Counted from the stretch's first letter, positions 8,629 to 16,901 are shown. The stretch: DNA of 64,000 nucleotides from Streptomyces globisporus (GCA_014649555.1 BMTG01000005.1:417704-481703); one strand, 5' to 3'. Numbers and translations: made by a program. Notes: generated by a model from the letters alone, not told the origin.

Positions 8629-9501
8629 ATGGTGTCCGGGCCCGGTTCCGAACCCGATTCCGCGTCTGAGCCGACGTCAGACGCTGCGCCCGCGCCCGCA
8701 TCAGCTCCTGCTGCCCATCCCGCTTCCGCGTCGTCCGTCGGCTTGAAGGACGCCGCCGTGCGGACCAGCGTCTGGCTGGGCCGCACGGCCCCTTCCCGCT
8801 CGCGCCGCACCGAGTCCCCGGCGGGCCTGGACCGCAACCGGATCACCGAGGCGTCGGTGCGGTTGCTGGACGCCGACGGACTCGCCAAGTTCTCGATGCG
8901 CCGGCTCGCCGCCGAGCTGGACGTCACCGCGATGTCCCTCTACTGGTACGTCGACACCAAGGACGACCTCCTGGAGCTGGCCCTCGACTCGGTGTACGCC
9001 GAGATCGACCGGCCCCGCGAGGACGCCGACTGGCGGGACCGGCTGCGGGAACTGGCCCGCAGCTACCGCGAACTCCTCGTCCGCCACATCTGGATCTCGC
9101 CGCTCGCCGGGACGTTCCTCAACATCGGCCCGAACTCCATGCTGTTCTCGTACGCCGTCCAGGACATCGTCCGGGACACCGGCCTGCCCCTGGAACGGCA
9201 GACGGGCGCGCTCTCGGCGGTCTTCCAGTTCGTGTACGGATTCGGCACCGTCGAGGGCCACTTCAAGGCACGGTGCGACGCGACCGGGCTCACCCAGGAC
9301 GAGTACCACCGCCAGGCGATGGGCACGATCCGGGCGCAGCCGCACCTGCGGCAGATCGCCGAGGCCTCCGAGGACCTGATGGCGGCCCGGGGCGGCGAGA
9401 CGGTCGAGGAGATGCGCGAGCGGGACTTCGTGTTCGCGCTGGACCTGCTGATCGCGGGCATCGAGGCGGTACGCGACCGGACCGGATCCCCGGCGCAGTA
9501 G
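8629..9501 (+). CDS. TetR family transcriptional regulator
   Basis: A 290-residue repressor. After an unusual Ser/Ala/Pro-rich N-terminal extension of about 65 residues, the DNA-binding domain spans about 68-115 (DRNRITEASVRLLDADG, then RRLAAELDVTAMSLYWYVDTKDDL, the HTH). The rest is a helical ligand-binding domain of the TetR_C type. The start is the ATG preceded by GAGGAGAG; a longer frame begins earlier but lacks such a site. It lies 125 bp downstream of the DHA2 exporter in the same direction and probably represses it, and perhaps itself, responding to an exported drug. The extension may be disordered. Confidence 0.9.
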   Translation: MVSGPGSEPDSASEPTSDAAPAPASAPAAHPASASSVGLKDAAVRTSVWLGRTAPSRSRRTESPAGLDRNRITEASVRLLDADGLAKFSMRRLAAELDVTAMSLYWYVDTKDDLLELALDSVYAEIDRPREDADWRDRLRELARSYRELLVRHIWISPLAGTFLNIGPNSMLFSYAVQDIVRDTGLPLERQTGALSAVFQFVYGFGTVEGHFKARCDATGLTQDEYHRQAMGTIRAQPHLRQIAEASEDLMAARGGETVEEMRERDFVFALDLLIAGIEAVRDRTGSPAQ

Positions 9502-9565
9502 CTCCGTGCCCGGCCGGGCAGCCGCTTCCCGGCGCAGAGTCGCCCGGGTGCCTGAGAGCCCCGGC

Positions 9566-10600
9566 TCAGTAGCCGCGTCCCGTGTCCACCGTCAGCCCGG
9601 GGCGGCGGCCCGCCGTCACGTCCGCCCAGCAGGCGGCGAAGTCCACGGCGATGTCCTCGTCGGTGGTGATCCCCGAGGAGTGCGAGGTGATGACCGTACG
9701 GGGCAGCTGCCACACGGGGTCTTCCGGCGCGGCCGGTTCGGTCGGCAGCACGTCCAGCACCGCCCGCCGCACCCGGCCGTCCCGCAGGGCGGTCTCCAGC
9801 GCCCCCATGTCCACGGTCGCGCCCCGCCCCACGTTGAGGAACGTCGCCCCGCGCACCGCCGCGAACCGGTCGGCCCCGAAGAAGCCCTCCGTGGCCGCCG
9901 TCAACGGCAGGGTGGAGATCACCCAGCGGGCCTCACCCAGTGCGCCGGTGTCCTCGGCGGCCCCGATCACCCGGTCGAATCCCGGCGGCACCGCACGCTC
10001 GGTGCCGGGCTCCGGCCCGTACCGCGTGGTGCGGGCGACGCCGACGGTCCGCACCCCGCAGGCCGTCAGCAGCCGCCCCACCGCCGCGCCGATGCGGCCG
10101 GTGCCGTAGATCAGGGCGGTCTGCCCGGCGACGAGCTCCGAGGGGAGGCGCTCCCAGTGAGCGCGGGCGTGCTGCTCGGCGAACTCCGGTACGGACTGGG
10201 CCTCGGCGAGCATCCAGCCCAGGACGTACTGGGCCATCCGCTCGCCCATCCGGCCCACGGTCCGGGTCAGCAGCGCCTGGCCGGGCCAGAGGCCCCCGGA
10301 GAGCAGCCTGTCCGACCCCGCGGTGATGCTGTGGAACCAGAGCAGCCGGTCCGCCCGCAGGGCGTCCGGCAGTGCGTCGCCCACGCAGAGGAGGGGCGCG
10401 TCGGACAGCGGCGGAACGTCCGCCAGGGGCTCCGCGCCGCGCCCGGCGATCCGCTCCAACTCCCGTACGAGGCAGGAGTCCAGCGAGGGCGCGACGAGCA
10501 GCCTGGCCCGTGCCAGGGAATCGGGCGCGGGCAGCGGCGGGGGCGGAACGGGCAGCCCGCACGCGAGGAGGGAGTGGGGCGTCCCACTGCTCTCACTCAT
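9566..10600 (-). CDS. D-isomer-specific 2-hydroxyacid dehydrogenase family protein
   Basis: A 344-residue NAD(P)-dependent oxidoreductase. The nucleotide-binding Rossmann motif is GTGRIGAAVGRLL near residue 150. The family signature NVGRGATVD, with the catalytic Arg equivalent, lies near 235. A late SHSSG carries the putative catalytic His. The N-terminal ~100 residues of the substrate domain are diverged and Pro-rich. It starts 7 bp after the stop of the PPOX-type gene, so the two are probably cotranscribed. The reaction would be reversible reduction of a 2-keto acid; the substrate is unknown. Confidence 0.86.
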   Translation of the reverse strand: MSESSGTPHSLLACGLPVPPPPLPAPDSLARARLLVAPSLDSCLVRELERIAGRGAEPLADVPPLSDAPLLCVGDALPDALRADRLLWFHSITAGSDRLLSGGLWPGQALLTRTVGRMGERMAQYVLGWMLAEAQSVPEFAEQHARAHWERLPSELVAGQTALIYGTGRIGAAVGRLLTACGVRTVGVARTTRYGPEPGTERAVPPGFDRVIGAAEDTGALGEARWVISTLPLTAATEGFFGADRFAAVRGATFLNVGRGATVDMGALETALRDGRVRRAVLDVLPTEPAAPEDPVWQLPRTVITSHSSGITTDEDIAVDFAACWADVTAGRRPGLTVDTGRGY

Positions 10601-10607
10601 CGCGCGA

Positions 10608-11078
10608 TCAGCTCCCCGGGGCCAGGTGGGCCGGGAAGCCGCCGGTGGCGACGGGGCCCCAGCGCTCCGGGGTGACCCGGATGATCGACTTGCCCTGCTT
10701 CAGCATCGCCGCCCGGTACTCGTCCCAGTCCGGATGCTCCCCCGAGATGTTCCGGAAGTACTCCACCAGCGGCTCGACCGAGTCCGGGGCGTCGATGACC
10801 TCCGCCGCGCCGTCGACCTGCACCCACGGCCCGTCCCACTCGTCCGACAGCACGATCACGCTGACCCGCTCGTCACGCCGGGCGTTGCGGGTCTTGGCGC
10901 GCTCGGGGTACGTCGACATGACGATCCGCCCCGCGTCGTCCACGCCGCAGGTCAGCGGGGAGCCCTGGGGGCGGCCGTCGGCCCGGGTGGTGAGCAGGAC
11001 CGCCCGGTGCCGGGGGCGTACGAACGCCAGCAACTCGTCGAGCTCCACGGCGGTGTTGGTCGCGATGTTCGGTGCCAT
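10608..11078 (-). CDS. PPOX-class (pyridoxamine 5'-phosphate oxidase-fold) protein
   Basis: A 156-residue split-barrel flavin or F420-binding protein. The N-terminal HRAVLLTTRADGRPQGSPLTCGVDDAGRI is typical of F420/FMN-dependent oxidoreductases of actinobacteria, followed by TYPERAKTRNARRDERVSV and a VQVDGAAEVID strand. The start at MAPNIATN is chosen because the frame extends much further upstream only as antisense to the YceI gene. It is immediately upstream of the hydroxyacid dehydrogenase gene in an operon-like pair. The cofactor (FMN or F420) cannot be fixed from sequence. Confidence 0.87.
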   Translation of the reverse strand: MAPNIATNTAVELDELLAFVRPRHRAVLLTTRADGRPQGSPLTCGVDDAGRIVMSTYPERAKTRNARRDERVSVIVLSDEWDGPWVQVDGAAEVIDAPDSVEPLVEYFRNISGEHPDWDEYRAAMLKQGKSIIRVTPERWGPVATGGFPAHLAPGS

Positions 11079-11118
11079 GCCCACCACCCTACGACCGGCC
11101 CGTGCGGCCGCCCGGGAA

Positions 11119-11147
11119 GCGCCTCGCCCACGACCGGCGCGAGGCGC
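11119..11147. terminator. Hairpin between the YceI gene and the PPOX gene
   Basis: Perfect 9-bp arms (GCGCCTCGC and its complement) with an 11-nt loop, just downstream of the leftward YceI gene. There is no T-tract. It probably separates the YceI transcript from the following gene pair. Confidence 0.5.
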
Positions 11148-11155
11148 GCCCCGGG

Positions 11156-11974
11156 TCACGCCATGGGCAGCGCCTCGCCCTGCACCGCCTGGATGTCCAG
11201 CTCCACGCGCAGGGTCGTGCCGATCGCGGAGATGCCCGCCTGGACGACCTGGTTGTAGTTCATCGCGAAGTCGTCGCGGCGCAGTTCGGCGGTGGCGTGG
11301 AAGGCCGCGCGCACCCCGCCCCACGGGTCGGGCCCGGTGCCGAGGTAGGTGAGGTCCAGGTCGACGGGGCGCGAGACGCCGTGCATGGTCAGCTCGCCGT
11401 GGACGGTCCAGCGGTCGGGGCCCGCCGGGGCCAGGCCGCTGGAGCTGTAGGCGATCTCCGGGTACCGGTCGACGTCCAGGAAGTCCGGCGAGCGCAGGTG
11501 CTTGTCCCGCATGCCGTTGCCGGTGTCGATGCTGGCCGCCCGGATCACCGCGTCGACCCGGGAGCTCCCGACCTCCTCGGCGATCTCGATCCGGCCGCCG
11601 AAGTCGGTGAACCGGCCGTGCACGCTGGAGATCCCCAGGTGCTGGGCGACCGCGCCGACCGAGGAGTGCGCGGGGTCCAGCGACCAGGCGCCCGGCGGCG
11701 GCAGCTCCACCCCGCCCTGCCGTGCCAGCACGATCTGCCCGGCCTCGATCCGGCCGCTCGCGGTGACGAGGGCGGTGGAGGCGGCGGGGGCGTACCCGAC
11801 CGCCGTGACGATCACCGTGTACGCGCCGGCCGTCAGGGAGCCGTCCGTGCGGACGGTCCCGTCCTCGTCGGCCGCGGCCCGCAGCACCTGGGCGCCGGTC
11901 ATGTCGGTGACCGTCACGACGGCGTGCTGGACCGCCCAGCCGTCCCGCGTCCGTACCTGTGCGCGAAGTCCCAT
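11156..11974 (-). CDS. YceI family protein with an N-terminal carboxypeptidase-regulatory-like domain
   Basis: A 272-residue protein of two parts. Residues 1-88 are a small beta-sandwich of the carboxypeptidase regulatory-like type (VVTVTDMTGAQVL, then GAYTVIVTAVGYAPA). Residues 94-272 are a YceI lipocalin-like barrel that in other members binds a polyisoprenoid: WSLDPAHSSVGAVAQH, GRFTDFGG, SIDTGNGMRDKHLRSPDFLD and the MHGVSRPVDLDL strand. No signal peptide is visible, so a cytoplasmic place is likely. The same small beta domain occurs three times at the end of the neighbouring MFS exporter, which suggests a functional tie. A terminator-like hairpin separates this gene from the exporter. Confidence 0.9.
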   Translation of the reverse strand: MGLRAQVRTRDGWAVQHAVVTVTDMTGAQVLRAAADEDGTVRTDGSLTAGAYTVIVTAVGYAPAASTALVTASGRIEAGQIVLARQGGVELPPPGAWSLDPAHSSVGAVAQHLGISSVHGRFTDFGGRIEIAEEVGSSRVDAVIRAASIDTGNGMRDKHLRSPDFLDVDRYPEIAYSSSGLAPAGPDRWTVHGELTMHGVSRPVDLDLTYLGTGPDPWGGVRAAFHATAELRRDDFAMNYNQVVQAGISAIGTTLRVELDIQAVQGEALPMA

Positions 11975-12215
11975 CCGTATCTCTCCCAGAAGCCCTAGCT
12001 CGATGACTCGATGACCCGCGTGCGACGCCCCGGCGACCCGGCGTCCCGTCGGAGGACGACGGAACCTGACGGAACGTGGGGGTCACATGAGTCGGGCCCC
12101 GGGGCGGTCACGGCCGGCCGTCCCCTGCCTGCCGTACCCGCCACCGGGACCCCTTTCCACCCGGTCGCGACAGCCTCTCCGCTTGAAGTGCCGCCCGACC
12201 AGGGGTCTTCGCGAT

Positions 12216-12272
12216 CCCTTCACGTGAGCCCGTGCTCTTCACGTGCACAGGAGCACGTGCTCACGTGAGGGG
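12216..12272 (-). terminator. Long hairpin with four CACGTG motifs at the 3' end of the exporter gene
   Basis: Arms of 22 bp match at 20 positions (12216-12237 and 12251-12272) around a 13-nt loop. The stem ends 3 bp after the exporter stop codon. The palindrome CACGTG occurs four times: 12221, 12240, 12254 and 12262. It most probably ends the leftward exporter mRNA. The rest of the 300-bp gap down to the YceI gene shows nothing else I can name. Confidence 0.7.
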
Positions 12273-12275
12273 CCG

Positions 12276-14807
12276 TCACTCGCCCGGGTGGGCGAGCTCG
12301 ATGTCGTGCCCGTCGACTCCCGTACCGCTGACGGTGAGGGAGCCCGCCACCGGCGGGTAGCCGGTCGCGATGACCGCGTACTCGCCCGCGTCCAGGTCGG
12401 TGAAGGCGTACGCGCCGTCCTCGCCGGTCGTCGCGGTGGCGACCACGTTGCCCGCCGCGTCGATCAGGGTGACGCGGGCGTCGGCCAGCGGACCCCGGGC
12501 GGACCCGGCCCGCACGGTGCCCCGGACCAGCGCACCGGACCGCAGCGCGGCCTCGACGCGGGTGACGCCCTGGCCGCCGATCTCCACCGGCAGCGCCAGC
12601 GGACGGAAGCCGGCCGCGTTGACCGCGACGGTCACGGAGCCCGGGATCAGCTCGCCGAAGGCGAACTCACCGGTCGGGCCGGACGCGCCGGTGGCCAGCA
12701 CGTCGCCCCGGACGTCGGTCACGATGACCATCGCGCCGTCGACGGGGGCGCCGGACTCGGCGGCCCGGACGGTCCCGGCCAGTCCGCTCGTACCGGACAG
12801 CAGGATGTCGAAGGCCAGTGCCTCGTCGCCGACGACCACCGTGGACGCCTGCGGCTGGAAACCGTCGGCGGAGGCGATCAGGACGTAGCTGCCGGAGCCG
12901 GGGGCGTCCAGGGTGTAGCCGCCGTCGGTCCGGGCCACGGAGCGCCCGAGCTGCCGCCCGCCCAGCGAGATCAGGGTGACGGCCGCGCGGGCGACCGGAG
13001 CGCCCTCGGCGCCGCGCACGACACCGTGGACGGGGGTGCCCTGGACGGTGTCGTGAGGGGCTTCCGCCATGTCGACCGAGGTGACCCCGGCCGCGCCCTC
13101 GGAGACCAGGCCGGCCGCGCCGACGGTGGCGGGTACGGGAAGCTCGGCCGTCTCGACGGCGGCCGGAGCCGGAGCCTGGTCCGACGCCTCGGTGGGGGCG
13201 TCGTTCGCCGCGCTGGTCTTCAGGGCGACCTCCTTGATGAAGATCGTCACGATGAAGGCGATGAGCGCGCACGGAGCGGCGTACAGGAAGACGTCGCCGA
13301 CGCCGTGCCCGTAAGCGGACTCCATGACCAGGCGGAACGGCTCGGGCAGCTTGTCCAGGTCGGGGATGCCCCCGCCGCCGGTGCCGCCGTGGCCGAGCTC
13401 GGCGCCCTCAGGGCCGAGCGCGGCGAGGCCGTCCTTGACGTACTGGGTGACCCGGTTGCCGAGGACCGCGCCGAGCGCCGAGACGCCGATCGCACCGCCG
13501 AGGGAGCGGAAGAAGGTGACGACGGAGCTGGCGGAACCGAGGTCCTCGGGAGCGACCTGGTTCTGCGTGGCGAGGACCAGGTTCTGCATCATCATGCCGA
13601 TGCCGAGACCCATGACGAACATGAAGACCGCGACGTGCCAGTACGGGGTGTCGTACCGGATCGTGCCCAGCAGTCCGAGCCCGGCCGTGACCAGGAAGCC
13701 ACCGGTGACCAGCCACGCCTTCCAGCGCCCGGTCTTGGTGATGACCTGGCCGGAGATGGTCGAGGAGAGGAAGAGACCCGCGATCATCGGGATGGTCATG
13801 ACGCCGGACATCGTCGGCGACTTGCCGCGCGCCAGCTGGAAGTACTGGCTGAAGAAGACCGTGCCCGCGAACATCGCGATGCCGACGAACAGCGAGGCGA
13901 TCGAGGCCAGCGTGATGGTGCGGTTACGGAAGAGGCGCAGCGGGATGATGGGTTCCTTGGCCCGCGACTCGATGAGCACGAAGATCAGGCCGAGCAGGAC
14001 CGAGCCCGCGACCATCACGTACGTCTGCCACGACAGCCAGTCGTACTTGTCGCCCGCGAAGGTCACCCAGACCAGCAGCAGGGAGACAGCGGCGCTGATG
14101 AAGAACGCGCCGGACCAGTCGACCTTGACGCCCTCGCGCTTCACGACGGGGAGCTTCAGGGTCTTCTGGAGCACGATCAGCGCGATGATCGCGAAGGGCA
14201 CGCCGACGTAGAAGCACCAGCGCCAGCCCATCCAGCTGGTGTCGGTGATGACGCCGCCGAGCAGCGGACCGCCGACGGTGGCGACCGCGAAGACGGCGCC
14301 GAGGTAGCCGCTGTAGCGGCCGCGCTCGCGCGGGGCGATCATCGCGGCCATGACGATCTGCGCGAGGGCGGAGAGACCGCCGACGCCGATGCCCTGGACG
14401 ACGCGGCAGGCGATGAGCATGCCGCTGCTGGTCGACAGACCGGCGACGACCGAGCCCAGGACGTAGATGATCAGGGCTATCTGGACCAGCAGCTTCTTGC
14501 TGAAGAGGTCCGAGAGCTTGCCCCAGAGCGGGGTGGTGGCGGTCATGGCCAGCAGCGAGGCCGTCACGACCCAGGTGTAGGCGCTCTGGCCGCCGCCGAG
14601 GTCGGAGATGATCTCGGGCAGGGCGTTGGAGACGACCGTCGACGACAGGATCGCGACGAACATGCCGAGCAGCAGCCCGGTCAGTGCCTCCATGATCTGC
14701 CGGTGTGTCATCGGCGTGCCGTCGGGGGCGCCGGAGACGTTGCCTCCGCCGTGCCCTCCGTGCTTGGCGTGGCCGCCCCGCACACCGGTGGGTGTGGTCG
14801 TAGCCAT
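12276..14807 (-). CDS. DHA2-family MFS exporter fused to three carboxypeptidase-regulatory-like repeats
   Basis: At 843 residues it is far longer than an ordinary 14-helix pump (about 500-550). Residues 35-545 are the transporter: MFVAILSSTVVSNALPEII, motif A GKLSDLFSKKLLV, RVVQGIGVGGLSAL. Residues ~546-600 form an Ala/Pro-rich linker. Residues ~600-843 hold three beta-sandwich repeats of the CarboxypepD_reg/Cna-B-like type, each with a GxV.G..GAPV start and a DGGYTL or GEDGAYAF strand. Given the pump topology the tail could face either side of the membrane. The MarR-type gene lies 31 bp upstream in the same direction, so the pump is probably controlled by it. Efflux of a toxic compound is the likely role; what the tail binds is unknown. 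Confidence 0.92.
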   Translation of the reverse strand: MATTTPTGVRGGHAKHGGHGGGNVSGAPDGTPMTHRQIMEALTGLLLGMFVAILSSTVVSNALPEIISDLGGGQSAYTWVVTASLLAMTATTPLWGKLSDLFSKKLLVQIALIIYVLGSVVAGLSTSSGMLIACRVVQGIGVGGLSALAQIVMAAMIAPRERGRYSGYLGAVFAVATVGGPLLGGVITDTSWMGWRWCFYVGVPFAIIALIVLQKTLKLPVVKREGVKVDWSGAFFISAAVSLLLVWVTFAGDKYDWLSWQTYVMVAGSVLLGLIFVLIESRAKEPIIPLRLFRNRTITLASIASLFVGIAMFAGTVFFSQYFQLARGKSPTMSGVMTIPMIAGLFLSSTISGQVITKTGRWKAWLVTGGFLVTAGLGLLGTIRYDTPYWHVAVFMFVMGLGIGMMMQNLVLATQNQVAPEDLGSASSVVTFFRSLGGAIGVSALGAVLGNRVTQYVKDGLAALGPEGAELGHGGTGGGGIPDLDKLPEPFRLVMESAYGHGVGDVFLYAAPCALIAFIVTIFIKEVALKTSAANDAPTEASDQAPAPAAVETAELPVPATVGAAGLVSEGAAGVTSVDMAEAPHDTVQGTPVHGVVRGAEGAPVARAAVTLISLGGRQLGRSVARTDGGYTLDAPGSGSYVLIASADGFQPQASTVVVGDEALAFDILLSGTSGLAGTVRAAESGAPVDGAMVIVTDVRGDVLATGASGPTGEFAFGELIPGSVTVAVNAAGFRPLALPVEIGGQGVTRVEAALRSGALVRGTVRAGSARGPLADARVTLIDAAGNVVATATTGEDGAYAFTDLDAGEYAVIATGYPPVAGSLTVSGTGVDGHDIELAHPGE

Positions 14808-14838
14808 TGAGTTCCTTATCCGTGCGTATTTGCTTCTG

Positions 14839-15372
14839 TTACACAGGTGTACGGGCGTGAGCCTCGTCGCCGAGGCCGGTCCTGCACTCGCCGGTGTGAC
14901 GTCCGGGGGCGCAGCCGCCGGATCCGCGACAGGCGAAGCTGTCGCGCAGCCGGGACAGCAGCGCGATGAGCAGGCCGACGTCGTCGTCGGACCAGTCCTG
15001 GAGGTTGTGGGCGAACACCTCGGTGGTCCGCCGGGTCAGTTCGTCGAGCTGCGCGTGTCCGCCGGGGGTCAGCCGCAGGATGCGGGACCGCTTGTCCGCC
15101 GGGTCCGGGGACCGTTCGATCCAGCCGCGGTCGGCCACATGGGCCACGTGGCGACTGGTCACCGACATGTCCACGGACAGCAGCTCGGCGAGCCGGCTGA
15201 TCCGCATCTCGCCGTGCCGGTCCAGGAGGGTCAGTACGGCGGCGGATCCCGCGGGGCACTCGGGGGGCAGCGCTCGGGCGAGCCCCCTTTTGACGGCCCC
15301 GACGGCGCTGAGCTGTCGGGCCAGTTCCTCGTAACTACTCCGTGCGGCCACGGGAACCCCCAGCACACTCAC
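14839..15372 (-). CDS. MarR family transcriptional regulator
   Basis: A 177-residue winged-helix repressor: SAAVLTLLDRHGEMRISRLAELLSVDMSVTSRHVAHVADRGWI is the HTH and wing, followed by PDPADKRSRILRLTPGG. The C-terminal tail holds three Cys in a short stretch (ACRGSGGCAPG, then GECRTG), unusual for the family and perhaps a redox or metal site. The GTG start has no clear ribosome site; an internal GTG eight codons later is an alternative. It is the first gene of a two-gene operon with the MFS pump, and two inverted repeats just upstream are its likely autoregulatory operators. Confidence 0.9.
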   Translation of the reverse strand: MSVLGVPVAARSSYEELARQLSAVGAVKRGLARALPPECPAGSAAVLTLLDRHGEMRISRLAELLSVDMSVTSRHVAHVADRGWIERSPDPADKRSRILRLTPGGHAQLDELTRRTTEVFAHNLQDWSDDDVGLLIALLSRLRDSFACRGSGGCAPGRHTGECRTGLGDEAHARTPV

Positions 15373-15381
15373 GACTATGTT

Positions 15382-15424
15382 GTTGCTTAGGGCAACGATA
15401 GAAGCCGTTGGTTGCTGCAGGCAA
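15382..15424. promoter_or_regulatory. Two TTGC-N5-GCAA inverted repeats upstream of the MarR gene
   Basis: Site one is GTTGC-TTAGG-GCAAC (15382-15396) and site two is TTGC-TGCAG-GCAA (15412-15424). The half-site and 5-bp spacer are the same and the centres are 29 bp apart. On the minus strand they cover a plausible TTGCCT/TATCGT promoter. Autoregulatory MarR operators usually look like this. The remainder of the gap up to 15600 shows nothing else. Confidence 0.65.
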
Positions 15425-15607
15425 ACGAAAACGGCCTTGCAGAAGTAAAGGAACGCAAAAGCCTCCGTAGGGTCGAGGTCAAGCGCGTGCGCTGCCGTTC
15501 TGCCGCCCCGTTGTCCGTGCGATTTTCGGACGATCTTCAGATGAGCCGCCGCAGGTAGGGCGGGGTGCCCGGTGGCCCCGGGGGTTGGGCCGGGGGCCCG
15601 AGTTCGC

Positions 15608-15613
15608 TAGGGT
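15608..15613 (+). promoter_or_regulatory. -10 box placed for a leaderless mRNA
   Basis: TAGGGT ends 8 nt before the ATG at 15622, and no Shine-Dalgarno sequence lies between. The transcript would start at or next to the A of the start codon. No convincing -35 box was seen. Confidence 0.45.
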
Positions 15614-15621
15614 CCTGCCCC

Positions 15622-15837
15622 ATGGCACACAACCCCCACGCCCCTCAGCCGGGCCCCGAGGGCAACCAGGACCCGGCGGGCAGCACGCAGATGTTCCGCG
15701 CCTTCGTCGACGAGGGCGAGCCGCAGCGCCGGCAGCAGCCCGCGGCGACCTCGTCCGGGCCGAAGGCCGGGGTGATCGCGGCCGTGATCGCGGTCGTCGT
15801 CGTCCTCGGCGCGGTGGCCTGGCTCGCACTGGGCTGA
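15622..15837 (+). CDS. Small Pro-rich protein with a C-terminal membrane helix
   Basis: A 71-residue protein with a hydrophilic Pro/Gln-rich front (MAHNPHAPQPGPEG) and a single C-terminal hydrophobic helix (VIAAVIAVVVVLGAVAWLAL), so it should be tail-anchored with the N-terminus in the cytoplasm. The start is set by the -10 box 8 nt upstream, which suggests a leaderless mRNA. Small proteins of this build are widespread in Streptomyces; I do not know the function of this one. It is convergent with the lipoprotein gene. Confidence 0.7.
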   Translation: MAHNPHAPQPGPEGNQDPAGSTQMFRAFVDEGEPQRRQQPAATSSGPKAGVIAAVIAVVVVLGAVAWLALG

Positions 15838-15921
15838 CGAGGCCCGCACTGAGCTCGCGCACTGAGCTGACGAGCGGCCGTACGAGAGTGCTGCCGTAGG
15901 GCGGCACGCTGATACGACACC

Positions 15922-15952
15922 CCGCCGTGTGGGGGTCACTCCCACACGGCGG
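15922..15952 (-). terminator. Perfect 12-bp hairpin overlapping the lipoprotein stop codon
   Basis: Arms at 15922-15933 and 15941-15952 are fully complementary (CCGCCGTGTGGG and its complement) with a 7-nt loop that contains the stop codon of the leftward lipoprotein gene. Half the stem is thus coding sequence. It can also act on the convergent small gene. Confidence 0.6.
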
Positions 15953-16811
15953 AGACGTCCTGCGTCTCGACGCGCATCCCCAGCGGGACCCGCCAGGACT
16001 CCACACAGACGGTGTACGTCTTCGAGCGCGTGGAGCGCGCGTCGATCGGGGCGGGCAGGGGCTGGGACGAGGTGATCGTCGCCCAGTCGACGCCGAGCGC
16101 GCCGATGATGTGCGTGGCGAAGGTGACGGTCCCCGAGCGCGCCGGGGAGCCTCCGGTGTTCCGGAACTCCACGGTCACCTTCTCGCACCACCGCTTGTCC
16201 GCCGCCGCCCGCTGCGGGGCGCTCAGCGTCAGCGCGGCCGGGGTCGCGGGCGGAGCGGGAGGCTTCGGGCTGCTGGGGGTGCCGGGGCGGCCGGGTCCCG
16301 GAGGTGACTGGTTGCCGGGGCTGCCGCCCGGTGGGGACCCGGGTCCGCCGCTGCCGCCCGGCTTCGAGGGCGCGGAGGGGTCCGCGGGCTGCGAGGGGGC
16401 TTCCCCCGGCCCGCCGGACGAACCGGCTGCCTGATGCCCGCCGGGCGCCCCCGTACGCGCCCCGCCGGACCCGTCCTGGGCGTCGCCGGACCGGCCGGCA
16501 CCCGAGGACCCGGCGCTCGGCGACGTACCGCCGCTCGGTGACGTACCACCGCCACCACGCCCCCTGCCCCCAGCGCCCCCACTCCCGCTCCCGTTTCCGT
16601 TCCCGTCGAGCGGGGTGAGCGTCACGCCGCCCGAGGGCGCCGCGTCCGAGGGAGGCTTCGAGCTTCCTGCGGCCGCGCCCACGGCCGTGTACCCGTCGTC
16701 CGGCCCGCTGCCGCAGCCGGACAGCAGGCCGGTGCCCAGGCACAGCGCGGCCGCCGAGGCGGCGATGGCGGTGCCTCGGCGGCCGGTGGAGCCGTATGTC
16801 TGACGTCGCAT
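15936..16811 (-). CDS. Secreted Pro/Gly-rich lipoprotein of unknown function
   Basis: A 291-residue exported protein. A basic start and hydrophobic core lead to a lipobox LLSGC with the lipidated Cys at about residue 33. Residues ~35-190 are a low-complexity Gly/Ser/Pro linker that could span the peptidoglycan. Residues ~190-291 are a compact domain (WCEKVTVEFRNTGGSPARSGTVTFATHIIG, with Cys residues near 205 and 272 that could pair) resembling an immunoglobulin-like or CARDB-type beta sandwich. It is probably a surface adaptor. I cannot assign a partner. The hairpin at its 3' end overlaps the stop codon. Confidence 0.78.
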   Translation of the reverse strand: MRRQTYGSTGRRGTAIAASAAALCLGTGLLSGCGSGPDDGYTAVGAAAGSSKPPSDAAPSGGVTLTPLDGNGNGSGSGGAGGRGRGGGGTSPSGGTSPSAGSSGAGRSGDAQDGSGGARTGAPGGHQAAGSSGGPGEAPSQPADPSAPSKPGGSGGPGSPPGGSPGNQSPPGPGRPGTPSSPKPPAPPATPAALTLSAPQRAAADKRWCEKVTVEFRNTGGSPARSGTVTFATHIIGALGVDWATITSSQPLPAPIDARSTRSKTYTVCVESWRVPLGMRVETQDVSAVWE

Positions 16812-16901
16812 CGCGTCAGTGTGTCTGACGCCTCGTCACATATGAACCCTCGTGAACCACTTTTCCGACGCTCCGGACCTGAGGTTCGGCGGCTCTTCGG
16901 T

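Noticed and set aside
12243-14810. Open frame of over 850 codons antisense to the exporter fusion
   Set aside because: It mirrors the exporter codons and is made of Gly/Asp/Arg/His-rich low-complexity residues; such antisense frames are normal in 70% GC DNA.
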